This document shows positions 17,556 through 28,829 of a DNA stretch of 64,000 nucleotides, one piece after another (the stretch's first letter is position 1; every line of letters starts with the position of its first letter). This DNA comes from Nesterenkonia sp. Act20. Lineage in GTDB: Bacteria; Actinomycetota; Actinomycetes; Actinomycetales; Micrococcaceae. The stretch is from NCBI RefSeq assembly GCF_019173455.1, contig NZ_JADPQH010000001.1:186001-250000 (forward strand), given 5' to 3'. The position numbers and the translations under genes are program-made. The notes beneath the pieces were generated by a model, which was not told where the DNA came from, made no database searches, and saw only the letters and a list, made by a program, of their open reading frames with translations.

Positions 17556-18526
17556 GAGACGGAGACCTCCCAGAAGACATCTTCGAGGGTGCGCGCTTCC
17601 ATCCTGACCTCGACCGGCATCATGTCGATCAGCTCCCACCAGGCGGCGAGGGCACGCAGCTGTTCGGGCCCGGAGAGCCCGGGCGTCATCCAGGCCGCCC
17701 CCGGACCGTTGCTCACCCCGCCATCAAGCTCGATGGCCAGGGGAGAGCTGGCGATCTCCGCGCGGGTCAGTGTCCTGGATGCGGTGAAGACCATGCGCCG
17801 GGTGGGGTCGGCTGTGGCGTCGGCGCCCCGAGCGCCGGTGCTGGTGAGCTCGGCCACGGTGCCATGGCGTACGACCTCCCCATCCTTGAGGATGAAGACC
17901 GAATCAGCGAGCTTCTGCGCCTCCTCGAGCAGGTGGGTGGTCAGGATGATGCCCATCCCCATCTCGCGGAGCTCGCCGATGAGTTCGAAGACCGTCTGGC
18001 GTGACTGCGGATCCAGACCTGCGGTGGGTTCGTCGAGGAAGACCACCTCGGGTCGGCCCAACAGGCTCGCCGCCAGAGCCACCCGCTGCTTCTGCCCGCC
18101 TGAGAGTCGCCGGATCGAGGTGGCGAGGAAGCTCTCCATGTCCAGCCGGTGGGCAAGGTCTTCCAGCGGCCATGGATTCTGGTGCAGCGATGCGACGTGC
18201 TTGAGCAGCGCGCGGGGCTGCACCGACTGGGGGAGCCCCCCGTCCTGCAGCATGACCCCTACCCGAGCGCGCAGGTCTGCTCCCGCGCGGAACGGATCCT
18301 GTCCCAGCAGCTGCACCGTTCCCTGGGTCGGGTGCAGCAATCCCTGGGCGCAGCCGAGCGTGGTGGTCTTGCCCGCGCCGTTGGGGCCGAGCAGCACGGT
18401 CACCTCGCCGGCGCGGGCCGTCAGGTCCACGCCCCGGAGGATCTCCGTGAGTCCGCGAGAACTGCGGGCTGAGCCGACGGCATAGCGCACGTGGCGCATG
18501 GTCAGGCACGGTGATGGCTGGGGCAC
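17552..18526 (-). CDS. ABC transporter ATP-binding protein
   Basis: ATPase subunit (324 aa) of an ABC-2 type exporter with Walker A LLGPNGAGKTT (about 45-55), signature RRLSGGQKQRVALA and Walker B VVFLDEPTAGLDP, followed by an extra C-terminal domain of about 90 aa of the kind often found in drug/antibiotic exporters. The GTG at 18526 is used; no clean ribosome binding site is present, and an in-frame ATG (MRHVRYAVG) about nine codons in is an alternative. It is divergent from sufR. Confidence 0.88.
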   Translation of the reverse strand: MPQPSPCLTMRHVRYAVGSARSSRGLTEILRGVDLTARAGEVTVLLGPNGAGKTTTLGCAQGLLHPTQGTVQLLGQDPFRAGADLRARVGVMLQDGGLPQSVQPRALLKHVASLHQNPWPLEDLAHRLDMESFLATSIRRLSGGQKQRVALAASLLGRPEVVFLDEPTAGLDPQSRQTVFELIGELREMGMGIILTTHLLEEAQKLADSVFILKDGEVVRHGTVAELTSTGARGADATADPTRRMVFTASRTLTRAEIASSPLAIELDGGVSNGPGAAWMTPGLSGPEQLRALAAWWELIDMMPVEVRMEARTLEDVFWEVSVS

Positions 18527-18569
18527 CCCACCAGTCTACATTTCTACGGGGCGTAGAAGATCTGGTGGG
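18527..18569. promoter_or_regulatory. Nested inverted repeats between ABC operon and sufR
   Basis: Outer 8-bp arms CCCACCAG (18527-18534) / CTGGTGGG (18562-18569) enclose inner 6-bp arms TTCTAC (18542-18547) / GTAGAA (18553-18558). It begins right at the ABC ATPase start codon, so it could be an operator or a 5'-UTR hairpin that controls the ABC-ctaA operon. Confidence 0.5.
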
Positions 18570-18640
18570 TGTGCCGCTCACGCGGGGACAGCTGTGCCGA
18601 AGGTCTCCGCCTACTAAGGTCCCCCTTGCTGGCGGCTTTG

Positions 18641-18657
18641 TTCTGAATAGGTCAGAA
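18641..18657 (+). promoter_or_regulatory. Candidate SufR operator overlapping the suf promoter
   Basis: Perfect inverted repeat TTCTGA-N5-TCAGAA, 7 nt before the sufR ATG. It overlaps a possible -10 hexamer CAGAAT (18653-18658) that sits 6 nt before the ATG of an apparently leaderless gene. A [Fe-S]-SufR dimer bound here would block its own operon. The N5 spacing resembles the described mycobacterial SufR site, but the arm sequence differs. Confidence 0.6.
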
Positions 18658-18664
18658 TAGAGTC

Positions 18665-19636
18665 ATGTATTCCACTGCTTCCGAGTCTGTCGCCGCAGAC
18701 CAGCGGCGCCGTGGAGCGGAGAGCCCCTCCGCTCCCGAGGGGGCCGGGCCTTCTCCCGCCACTGAAGGAGAGTCGGAGACGTTCCGCGAGGCTGAGAGCA
18801 CGACTCGCCAGCGAGTCCTGCAGCTGGTGGTCGAAGAAGGCCCCATCAGTGCCGCAGCGCTGGGTCGCGAGCTCAAGCTGACCGCTGCGGCGGTCCGCCG
18901 CCACCTGGATGCGATGACCGAGCAGGGAATCCTTGAAGTCAAGAACGTCACCACGCGTCGTCGGGGTGCTGGTCGGCCCTCCCGCCGTTATGTGGTCTCC
19001 GAACGCGGCCAGCGTTCCCTGGGCGACGACTACCTGGGGCTGGTGCAGACGGCGCTCACGATGCTCCAGTCCGCAGCGGCACCTACGACCGAGGACTCAC
19101 ACGTCACCGGGCCCACCCCGGAGACCGCCCGCGGGCTGGCGCGGGAGTACTTCGCCGGCTTCGAACAGCGGTGGGAGCGACAGCTCGAGGGCGTCAGCGA
19201 CCTCGACGCGCGGGCCGACAGGCTTTCTCAGCTTTTTGCCGAAGACGGCTTCGCGGGATTCACCCGCCTCGTCGGACGGGACAATCCGCTGCTGGCGATG
19301 CAGTCCACGCAGCTGTGCCAGGGTCATTGTCCGATCAGGGAAATAGCTGCGGCTCATCCGGTGTTCTGTGAGGAGGAGACCGATATGATCTCCCGACTGC
19401 TCGACGTCGACGTCAGGCGGCTTTCCACACAGGCGGCAGGTGCACATGTCTGCACCACACACGTTCCTGTGGGTCGCGAAAAGCTTGCCGCTGAGCAGCG
19501 GGCCCGCGCTGCAGCCAGTGCAGAGGCAGAACAACAGATCAGCGCCGGAGCCGGTGCGACGAATGAGTCGCGTGCGGCCAACGGTGGACGAAAACGAATC
19601 GTCATCTCCCCCCGTCAACAAGAGAGGTTGTCATGA
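18665..19636 (+). CDS. sufR: SufR, Fe-S-sensing repressor of the suf operon
   Basis: ArsR/DeoR-like regulator (323 aa) with a winged HTH at about 45-110 ([21 protein letters not shown], then the wing [14 protein letters not shown]). The Fe-S ligand Cys set is visible: Cys218 and Cys222 ([11 protein letters not shown]), Cys235 (PVFCEEE) and Cys263 (HVCTTH). Known SufR proteins repress suf genes when holding a cluster and release under iron or oxidative stress. The C-terminal 55 residues are polar and low-complexity. The stop overlaps the sufB start (ATGA at 19633). Confidence 0.93.
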   Translation: MYSTASESVAADQRRRGAESPSAPEGAGPSPATEGESETFREAESTTRQRVLQLVVEEGPISAAALGRELKLTAAAVRRHLDAMTEQGILEVKNVTTRRRGAGRPSRRYVVSERGQRSLGDDYLGLVQTALTMLQSAAAPTTEDSHVTGPTPETARGLAREYFAGFEQRWERQLEGVSDLDARADRLSQLFAEDGFAGFTRLVGRDNPLLAMQSTQLCQGHCPIREIAAAHPVFCEEETDMISRLLDVDVRRLSTQAAGAHVCTTHVPVGREKLAAEQRARAAASAEAEQQISAGAGATNESRAANGGRKRIVISPRQQERLS

Positions 19637-21090
19637 CCGAGCAGATCCAGCGCGAAAAGGACTCGGGGGTCACCTCCGATATTCTCGAGCGGAACCCGGA
19701 GCTCCAGGGCATCGGGTCCTACGAGTACGGATGGTCCGACTCCGACAGCGCCGGTGCCAACGCCAAGCGTGGCATCGACGAAGCGGTCGTGGAGGACATC
19801 TCCGCCAAGAAGAGCGAGCCGGAATGGATGCTCAAGCTGCGCAAGAAGGGCTTGAAGTACTTCCAGCGCAAGCCCATGCCCATGTGGGGAGCAGACCTCT
19901 CGGGCATCGACTTCGACAACATCAAGTACTTCGTGCGTTCCACCGAGAAGCAGGCGAAGACCTGGGAAGACCTCCCCGAGGACATCCGCAACACCTATGA
20001 GCGGCTCGGCATCCCAGAGGCCGAGCGTGAGCGCCTGGTCTCCGGTGTGGCTGCCCAGTATGAGTCCGAAGTGGTCTACCACCAGATCCGCGAGGACCTC
20101 GAAGAGCAGGGCGTCATCTTCATGGACACCGACACTGCGCTGAAGGAGCACCCCGAGTTCTTCGAGGAGTACTTCGGCTCGGTCATCCCGGTGGGCGACA
20201 ACAAGTTCGCTGCACTGAACACCTCGGTCTGGTCCGGCGGATCCTTCGTCTACGTCCCGAAGGGCGTGCACGTGGAGATCCCGCTGCAGGCGTACTTCCG
20301 CATCAACACCGAGAACATGGGTCAGTTCGAGCGCACCCTGATCATCGCTGATGAGGACTCCTACGTGCACTACATCGAGGGCTGCACGGCGCCGATCTAT
20401 GACTCCGACTCGCTGCACTCCGCCGTGGTCGAGATCGTGGTGAAGAAGAACGCCCGTGTGCGTTACACGACCATCCAGAACTGGTCCACCAACGTCTACA
20501 ACCTGGTGACCAAGCGCGCGGTCGTCGACGCCGGCGGCACCATGGAGTGGATCGATGGCAACATCGGCTCCAAGGTCACCATGAAGTACCCGGCCGTCTA
20601 CCTCACCGGTGAGCACGCCAAGGGCGAGACTCTCTCCGTCGCGTTCGCCGGCGAGGGCCAGCACCAGGACACCGGATCGAAGATGGTTCACATGGCACCC
20701 CACACCTCCTCGACCATCGTGTCGAAGTCGGTGGCCCGCAACGGCGGCCGTGCCGCGTATCGCGGACTGGTCCAGGTCAATGAGGGCGCATCACACTCCG
20801 CCAACTCGGTCGTCTGTGACGCCCTGCTGGTGGACACGATCTCGCGCTCGGATACGTACCCGTACATCGACATCCGCGAGGATGACGTGACACTGGGTCA
20901 CGAGGCCACCGTCTCCAAGGTCTCCGAGGATCAGCTCTTCTACCTGATGGCCCGCGGACTCGCAGAAGACGAGGCCATGGCGATGATCGTGCGTGGCTTC
21001 ATCGAACCGATCGCTCGCGAACTGCCGATGGAATACGCGCTGGAGCTCAACCGCCTCATCGAGCTGCAGATGGAAGGTTCGGTCGGCTGA
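19633..21090 (+). CDS. sufB: Fe-S cluster assembly scaffold SufB
   Basis: SufB (485 aa), the scaffold of the SufBCD complex on which Fe-S clusters form. The beta-helix core shows family blocks such as [27 protein letters not shown] (containing a conserved Cys) and [14 protein letters not shown]; the C-terminal helical domain ends [16 protein letters not shown]. There is no intein. The ATG overlaps the sufR stop and has AGAGAGG upstream. It is followed by a 120-nt spacer carrying a strong hairpin before sufD. Confidence 0.96.
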   Translation: MTEQIQREKDSGVTSDILERNPELQGIGSYEYGWSDSDSAGANAKRGIDEAVVEDISAKKSEPEWMLKLRKKGLKYFQRKPMPMWGADLSGIDFDNIKYFVRSTEKQAKTWEDLPEDIRNTYERLGIPEAERERLVSGVAAQYESEVVYHQIREDLEEQGVIFMDTDTALKEHPEFFEEYFGSVIPVGDNKFAALNTSVWSGGSFVYVPKGVHVEIPLQAYFRINTENMGQFERTLIIADEDSYVHYIEGCTAPIYDSDSLHSAVVEIVVKKNARVRYTTIQNWSTNVYNLVTKRAVVDAGGTMEWIDGNIGSKVTMKYPAVYLTGEHAKGETLSVAFAGEGQHQDTGSKMVHMAPHTSSTIVSKSVARNGGRAAYRGLVQVNEGASHSANSVVCDALLVDTISRSDTYPYIDIREDDVTLGHEATVSKVSEDQLFYLMARGLAEDEAMAMIVRGFIEPIARELPMEYALELNRLIELQMEGSVG

Positions 21091-21105
21091 TCGAGCCACA
21101 CTCAT

Positions 21106-21158
21106 GCAGCACCCCGCCCGCCCAGTGCGACACGCGCCGGGCGGGCGGGGCACGCTGC
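21106..21158 (+). other. Strong intercistronic hairpin between sufB and sufD
   Basis: Perfect 12-bp GC-only stem CCCCGCCCGCCC (21112-21123) / GGGCGGGCGGGG (21139-21150) with a 15-nt loop, extended by outer arms GCAGC (21106-21110) / GCTGC (21154-21158). No U-tract follows and the operon continues, so attenuation or mRNA stabilisation/processing is more likely than full termination. Confidence 0.65.
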
Positions 21159-21210
21159 TGGATGCACCGAGCCTGAAGTGAACCCCAAAGAAGCAAGGGA
21201 AGAGAAACAC

Positions 21211-22500
21211 ATGACGAAATCCGCGTCCGCCGAGCAGGCGGAACAGGTCGAAGGCGTCGAGGTCGGGGAAGCCCGCATCTCGATTCCCGGAATGAGCGAG
21301 GAGGGCGAGAACCTCGCCACCGCTCATGAGGAGACCGAACACACCCATGGCGGTCTCGGGGAGTCCACGACCAAGGCACAGTCCGGGGGATCCCGCGCCG
21401 ATCGCACCACCAGCCTCTCCGTGGCAGATTTTGCTGTGCCCACTGGGCGTGAGGAGGAGTGGCGCTTCTCGCCGCTGAAGAAGCTTGGCCGCGTCCTCTC
21501 CGACGCCGCCACCCAGACCCCGGTCACCATCGAGCTGCGCAAGTCTGCCGAGGGCGTCACCCACGGCGAGCTCGCCCTGGCTCAGTCACCGCGCGGCACC
21601 GTCTTCTCTGCGGCCGACCGCGCCGCCGTCGTCGGCTACAGCCAGTCCGCACAGGCCGACTACATCAAGGTTGCTGCCGACACCGAGCTGACCGAGCCGG
21701 TCTTCATCGACATCACCGGTGAGGCCGCCGGGCATCGCGCCAACGCGCACATCGTGCTCGAGGCCGAGGCCCACTCCAAGGTGGTCTTCGTGTTGGAGCA
21801 CCGTGGATCCGCCGATGCGAACCTCAACGTGGAGGTCATCGTGCGCGACGGCGCCGACGTCACCGTGGTCTCGCTGCAGCGCTGGGACGGCGACGCCATC
21901 CACGTGGGTCAGCAGGATGCCGAGATCGGTCGCGACGCGAAGTACAAGCACGTCTCGATCACCCTGGGCGGAGAGGTCGTCCGACTGAACTCCAACGTGC
22001 GATACGCCGCCGAAGGAGGGGAGGCCTCCATGTACGGCCTCTACTTCGCCGACGCCGGGCAACACCTCGAGCACCGTAGCTTCGTGGACCACAACTCCCC
22101 GCGCAACAGCTCGAATGTGCTCTATAAGGGCGCGCTTCAGGGGCAGGACGCCCGAACCGTGTGGGTCGGTGACGTGCTCATCCGCAAGGCTGCCGAGGGC
22201 ACCGACTCCTACGAGAAGAACCAGAACCTGATCCTCACCGACGGCGCGCGCGCCGATTCGATCCCAAACCTGGAGATCGAGACCGGACTCATCGAGGGCG
22301 CGGGACACGCCTCCTCCACCGGCCGCTTCGACGAGAACCACCTGTTCTACCTGATGGCCCGCGGTATACCCGAGAAGGAGGCCCGACAGCTCGTCGTGCG
22401 CGGCTTCCTCAACGAGATCGTCCAGGCCATCGGCGTCGACTCCATCGAGGACACCATCCACCAGGACCTGGAGAACGAACTCGAGATCGCCGGCTTCTGA
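21211..22500 (+). CDS. sufD: Fe-S cluster assembly protein SufD
   Basis: SufD (429 aa), partner of SufB and SufC, needed for iron acquisition by the scaffold. The N-terminal 75 residues are acidic and variable; the beta-helix core and the C-terminal block [19 protein letters not shown]...GFLNEIV are typical. ATG 21211 is preferred because AAGGGAAGAG lies just upstream; an in-frame GTG at 21178 would add 11 residues. The invariant His in the C-terminal region (FVDHNSPRN) is present. Confidence 0.93.
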   Translation: MTKSASAEQAEQVEGVEVGEARISIPGMSEEGENLATAHEETEHTHGGLGESTTKAQSGGSRADRTTSLSVADFAVPTGREEEWRFSPLKKLGRVLSDAATQTPVTIELRKSAEGVTHGELALAQSPRGTVFSAADRAAVVGYSQSAQADYIKVAADTELTEPVFIDITGEAAGHRANAHIVLEAEAHSKVVFVLEHRGSADANLNVEVIVRDGADVTVVSLQRWDGDAIHVGQQDAEIGRDAKYKHVSITLGGEVVRLNSNVRYAAEGGEASMYGLYFADAGQHLEHRSFVDHNSPRNSSNVLYKGALQGQDARTVWVGDVLIRKAAEGTDSYEKNQNLILTDGARADSIPNLEIETGLIEGAGHASSTGRFDENHLFYLMARGIPEKEARQLVVRGFLNEIVQAIGVDSIEDTIHQDLENELEIAGF

Positions 22501-22583
22501 GGCTGCCCGCAGCCCCGGCCCGCACACGGCAGCTCTCCCCACCTTCAGCACTCTTCACGAACCAAGCAAAGGACACGCAAGAC

Positions 22584-24681
<2,098 letters not shown>

Positions 24682-24682
<1 letters not shown>

Positions 24683-25140
24683 TGGCAGACGCCATGGAGC
24701 AGCTCTACCAGCAGGTCATCCTTGATCACGCACGCGCGCGACAGGGTGAGGGTGAGCTCGCTGAGTACGGGGGAGAGTCTTTCCAGCTCAACCCCACCTG
24801 CGGTGACCAGGTCACGTTGCGCGTGCAGCTCGACGAAGCCGGCGACACGATCCAGGCGCTCGGCTGGACCGGGCAGGGCTGCTCGATCTCCCAGGCCTCC
24901 CTCTCCGTGATGTATGAACTCGTGATCGGCGAAACGGTCACCCGTGCGGCCGAGCTCGGCGAGCACTTTCGCGAGCTGATGGCGGCACGAGGACAGGAGC
25001 TGGATCCGGCACGGCTTGAGGCGCTCGAGGATGCCTCGGCCTTCACCGGAGTGGCACGGTATCCTGCACGTATCAAATGCGCACTGCTGGGCTGGATGGC
25101 CCTGCGGGATGCGCTTGCCCAGGCTCAGGTCCGGGCATAG
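24682..25140 (+). CDS. sufU: Zn-dependent sulfurtransferase SufU
   Basis: SufU (152 aa), the IscU-like zinc protein that takes the persulfide from SufS and passes it to SufB. Zn/sulfur ligands are visible: Cys40 and Asp42 (NPTCGD), Cys67 (GQGCSIS) and Cys133 (RIKCALLGW), with the Gram-positive SufU insertion between them. Two adjacent starts exist, GTG 24679 and ATG 24682; the ATG is chosen because it has GGAG 7 nt upstream and overlaps the sufS stop. Confidence 0.94.
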
Positions 25141-25221
25141 TGTCCCGACCGATGACGTTGCACCAGACAAGATCGACGAAAGACCACCGAAGCAGCTACC
25201 CGATAGGGAAAGGAGAGCGCC

Positions 25222-25554
25222 ATGAGTGACGCTGTCGCAGCGGCCCAGACGCCGCTTGAAGATGTTGAGGAAGCGCTCAAGGAGGTCATCGACCCGGAGC
25301 TCGGCATCAACGTGGTGGACCTCGGTCTGCTCTACGGATTGAACTATGCCGAGGATGGCGCCCTGCTGATCGACATGACGCTGACCACTGCGGCCTGCCC
25401 ACTGACCGATGTGCTCGAAGAGCAGGTGGGTCAGCACGTCGGCACCATGGTCGACGAGTGGCGGCTCAACTGGGTCTGGATGCCGCCGTGGGGTCCGGAG
25501 AAGATCACCGACGACGGCCGCGAGCAGATGCGCGCGCTGGGGTTCAATATTTAA
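25222..25554 (+). CDS. sufT: SufT / DUF59 (MIP18-like) Fe-S maturation protein
   Basis: DUF59 protein (110 aa) of the SufT/MIP18 type with the signature VIDPELGINVVDLGLLYG and the conserved Cys in TTAACPLTDVLEEQV. Family members aid Fe-S protein maturation under high cluster demand. It is the last gene of the suf operon, with AAAGGAG before the ATG. The stop codon TAA lies at the left edge of an AT-rich palindrome that marks the promoter region of the next gene. Confidence 0.92.
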   Translation: MSDAVAAAQTPLEDVEEALKEVIDPELGINVVDLGLLYGLNYAEDGALLIDMTLTTAACPLTDVLEEQVGQHVGTMVDEWRLNWVWMPPWGPEKITDDGREQMRALGFNI

Positions 25555-25567
25555 ATTTGAACAAATT
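25554..25567 (+). promoter_or_regulatory. AT-rich palindrome upstream of LuxR-type regulator
   Basis: AATTTG-AA-CAAATT, a perfect inverted repeat in an AT-rich patch (25545-25600) unlike the GC-rich surroundings. TTTGAA...TATTCT with a 16-nt spacer could be a promoter within the patch. Probable regulatory region for the gene starting at 25678. Confidence 0.45.
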
Positions 25568-25677
25568 CTCCGATTGCTATTCTCCTGGAAAAAACATTGA
25601 CATAGGCTATGGCGATCAGGTGCCTTTCATGTCTGGACCCTGAACCAGACAAAAGGTGGCCTGCGCCAGGAGCAGCC

Positions 25678-28617
25678 ATGTCAATGTCAACACGTTTTCT
25701 GGGTCGGCGGTCGGAGCTCGAAGTGATCGCGGCGGCGGCGGAGGCCGTTCACACCTCCGTCGCCCCGCGCTTCGTCCTCATCGAAGGCCCACCGGGAGTG
25801 GGGAAGACCTCGTTGCTCAACGAGGCAGTCTCCCGTCTGCCCGGATGGTCACGTTCGAACGTGTACCTCGATCCTTCGGACCGCGAGATTCCCGGATACG
25901 CGGCCACCCACCTCTTGCGGAAGCCCCAGCGCTACCGTGCGCCCTGCGATGTGGAAGAGCTCGCTGCGCTTGTCCAGGAGCAGGCCGATGCCATCACCGA
26001 GCCCGTGGTCCTTGTGATCGAGGACATGCAGTGGGTGGATCCGCTCTCCTCGGATGTGATCTACCAGACGATCCGCGAGATTGAGGACATCCCGATGCTC
26101 TCGATGGTGACTGCGCGCGCCACGCAGCACCCCGAGATGCATCGGCTCATCCGCTTCACCGAGACCGCCGGTGAGGCGCTGCGCATAGTTCTGGAGCCGT
26201 TCACCCGGTCCGAGGTCCGTGAGCTGCTCCAGGAGCATACGGGGCTGCCGATCAGCAGCAACGTGGCGGCGCGCGTCCACGATGTCACAGGGGGCTTTCC
26301 CGCCTTCCTCGACCACGTCATCGACAGGCTCACCAGGCTCGACGATATGGTCACGGCAGAGGCCCTGCAGGCGGCGCTGCGCGAGTTGGAGCGCGGAGAA
26401 GGACCAGCGGAGGCGCAGCGCCTGCTGATCCGGCAGGTCTTCGAAGAAGCCTCCGAGAGCGTGCAGCAGATGCTCGCCCTCCTGGCGTTGGCGCGCTATC
26501 CCCTCTCCGTCCATGAGATGAGCACTCTGCTCGGGGTCGAGTCACTCGACGTCGAGGCGCTCAGGAACTCCAACCTGGTCCAGGAAGAGATGATCTCAGG
26601 GCGCTTCTCGCTCAAGTACAAGGTCTTTGAACGCTGCCTGGTCGCGGATCTCGGCCGTGACCTGCGCGTTGATCTGCAGATGCGACTCTCCCGGGTCGAG
26701 GCTGGATCAGCCTCCGCGCGTCACCGAGCCGAGGCTCTGCTCATGGACCCAGGCGTGGAGATGCCGGCGGACACGGTCGAGGCTCTTGTCGATGCCGCCC
26801 GCACCGCCAGCCGAAGCGGTGACACTGCCCAGGCGCTTGAGCTGAGTCGGCTCGCCTTCGAGGTGGATCGCTCCGGCAGCACGCTTGAATGCCTGACCTT
26901 TGCGGCGATGCGAGCCGGGACCAAGATCGACGTGGACGCGACCGTCAGCTGGGCGCAGAGTCACGAGGTGCACCCCGTGCTGCGCCGGGGCCTCTTGGGG
27001 CGCGAGAGCCTGATCCGCGGAGATCTCGAGGCCACACTGGGCTTTCTCGCCGGCGGCGTGGACATCGAGGCCGCGACGCCCAAGGCTCTGCTCTGCTACG
27101 CCGACACCGTGCTGCAGGCCTCACGCACCTCGGGTCTGCGCGGCTCCTACTGGCATCTGCTCCATATCGCCGCCCGGACAGTGCAAGCCCTTCTGCAGCT
27201 GGAAGATCAGATCCAGGCCGAAGACCCCAGTGTGCGCACCCGAATTGCCACACCCGAACAGCTCTTGGCGGAGACCCGCGGCCTGCGCGTGAGTCTGCAG
27301 CTCTGGCAGTCGCTGGAAGGCATCGAGGATGTCCAGCCTCAGTCCTTCTCCCGAGATGTCCAGAAGCTCCTGGACGAGGTGCGGATGGTTCCGGGAACGG
27401 AGTCCGCGCAGATGGCGCTGCTGGTGGCCCGCGGGGCCGTGCTGCGCACCGCAGGCCACCCATCGGAGGCCTATGCCGACCTGACCACCGCCATCGAGAA
27501 CTGGCCCGGGCGAAACCGGCGCTCATTGGCGCAGGCCGAGGTGCATATGACGTATCTGTTGTTCGAGGCGGGGCTCTGGACCGAGGCCCAGATCATCGCC
27601 GAGGCCGCCGCATCGGAGGTTCTCGACGTCAGCGAGGACAACCTGGCACCCCTGGCTTTCAATGCGGTGCACCTTGTGCCCGCCGCACGAGGGCACCGCG
27701 AGACGCAGAGCTGGTCCTTCGACTTGCGCGCCCATGTGGGCCGAGTGTCCGATACGAGCCTGGGTCGCGCAGGACGCGGATACGTGGACGCCTGGGCCGC
27801 CACTGCGGACCAGGATCATGAGAAGGTCATCAGCAGCATCCTGGGCATGCAGGTCGAGTTCAGCATCTGGTCCCGTGCGGCCACCTCGGCGGTGTTGCTG
27901 GGCCGCGCCCTGCTGCACAGTGGGCGGTCCCAGGCGCTGCCGGGACTGATCACCAAAGTTCGCGCTGATGAACATACCTCCGCCGCGCACCGTGACTACG
28001 TCCTGCGCCACCTGCGCGGTCTGGCCGCCTTAGGGGCCGGCAAGCACGCTGCCGCCCACGAGCACCTGATCGCGGCAATGTCAGCGATCACAGCGGTGCC
28101 CGGCCTCAAATCAGCACATATTCCGGGGGATGGGGGAGCGCTGAGCATCTACCGGGGTCTTCTGGCCCTGGACCTCGGTCACTGTGTGATCCAGGGGCTG
28201 GACACGCTGCAGGACAAGGCGGAAGAGACGGCGGAATGGGTGCTGTGGGCGGCGTCGATGTTCCAGGGTTGCGGCGCAGAGGGGCTCTTCCATCAGGCCG
28301 ATGAGCTCTTCCGCACCTTGCGCAAGTCGACGACGGGACAGGGTGCCCGGGAACGACCGCGCCTGGTCGACCTCCCCGAGGGGCTCAGCTCCAAAGCGCG
28401 GTTTGCGCTCACCGCACTCACGACCAGAGAGCGGGAGATTGCGCTGATGGTCGGCCAGAGTCTGACGAATAAGGACGTGGCCGAGGAACTGGTGCTCTCC
28501 GTGCGTACCGTCGAATATCACGTGGCCAATGCCTTGGGAAAGCTCGGTCTGGATTCCCGTCATGCGCTTCGTCGGATGCTCCAGGTCGAGGAAGAAGACG
28601 ACCTGCGCAGTGCATAA
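25678..28617 (+). CDS. LuxR-family regulator with AAA/NACHT-like ATPase (LAL type)
   Basis: Large ATP-binding LuxR-type regulator (979 aa). N-terminal ATPase with Walker A EGPPGVGKTSLL (36-47) and a Walker B-like VVLVIEDMQWVDPLSSD; a long helical, TPR-like middle; and a C-terminal LuxR HTH at about 914-968 (LTTREREIALMV, then DVAEELVLSVRTVEYHVANAL). ATG 25678 is used because AGGAG sits 6 nt upstream. It directly precedes a same-strand exopolysaccharide operon and may control it; that link is inference. LAL regulators usually respond to a ligand bound in the middle region. Confidence 0.88.
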   Translation: MSMSTRFLGRRSELEVIAAAAEAVHTSVAPRFVLIEGPPGVGKTSLLNEAVSRLPGWSRSNVYLDPSDREIPGYAATHLLRKPQRYRAPCDVEELAALVQEQADAITEPVVLVIEDMQWVDPLSSDVIYQTIREIEDIPMLSMVTARATQHPEMHRLIRFTETAGEALRIVLEPFTRSEVRELLQEHTGLPISSNVAARVHDVTGGFPAFLDHVIDRLTRLDDMVTAEALQAALRELERGEGPAEAQRLLIRQVFEEASESVQQMLALLALARYPLSVHEMSTLLGVESLDVEALRNSNLVQEEMISGRFSLKYKVFERCLVADLGRDLRVDLQMRLSRVEAGSASARHRAEALLMDPGVEMPADTVEALVDAARTASRSGDTAQALELSRLAFEVDRSGSTLECLTFAAMRAGTKIDVDATVSWAQSHEVHPVLRRGLLGRESLIRGDLEATLGFLAGGVDIEAATPKALLCYADTVLQASRTSGLRGSYWHLLHIAARTVQALLQLEDQIQAEDPSVRTRIATPEQLLAETRGLRVSLQLWQSLEGIEDVQPQSFSRDVQKLLDEVRMVPGTESAQMALLVARGAVLRTAGHPSEAYADLTTAIENWPGRNRRSLAQAEVHMTYLLFEAGLWTEAQIIAEAAASEVLDVSEDNLAPLAFNAVHLVPAARGHRETQSWSFDLRAHVGRVSDTSLGRAGRGYVDAWAATADQDHEKVISSILGMQVEFSIWSRAATSAVLLGRALLHSGRSQALPGLITKVRADEHTSAAHRDYVLRHLRGLAALGAGKHAAAHEHLIAAMSAITAVPGLKSAHIPGDGGALSIYRGLLALDLGHCVIQGLDTLQDKAEETAEWVLWAASMFQGCGAEGLFHQADELFRTLRKSTTGQGARERPRLVDLPEGLSSKARFALTALTTREREIALMVGQSLTNKDVAEELVLSVRTVEYHVANALGKLGLDSRHALRRMLQVEEEDDLRSA

Positions 28618-28669
28618 CTGCTTATGGGTGGCCTGAGTCACATTCATTGATTCTCGACCACGGGGAAAC

Positions 28670-28713
28670 ACGGGGGTTCCCCCGTAGTCCCTGCGGGGGT
28701 TCGTTCACCCCCG
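28670..28713 (+). promoter_or_regulatory. Tandem G/C-run palindromes upstream of the exopolysaccharide operon
   Basis: Two perfect inverted repeats: ACGGGGG-TT-CCCCCGT (28670-28685) and CGGGGGT-N6-ACCCCCG (28694-28713). They lie in the 212-nt gap between the LuxR gene and the first EPS gene. They could be regulator half-sites or a terminator for the LuxR gene. The rest of the gap holds no recognised feature. Confidence 0.5.
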
Positions 28714-28829
28714 TGATGCGAAGCATGGATCAGCACCTAGCGTGAGGCTCGCACCGTGATGGATGCCCCACCGTTCCAGGGGCGTCCTACCCGGTGACTT
28801 CTGACCACGCACCGGGAAAGTTGTCACAC

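Noticed and set aside
21106-21158. Full rho-independent terminator ending the suf operon after sufB
   Set aside because: No U-tract follows, and sufD-C-S-U continue with close spacing on the same strand.
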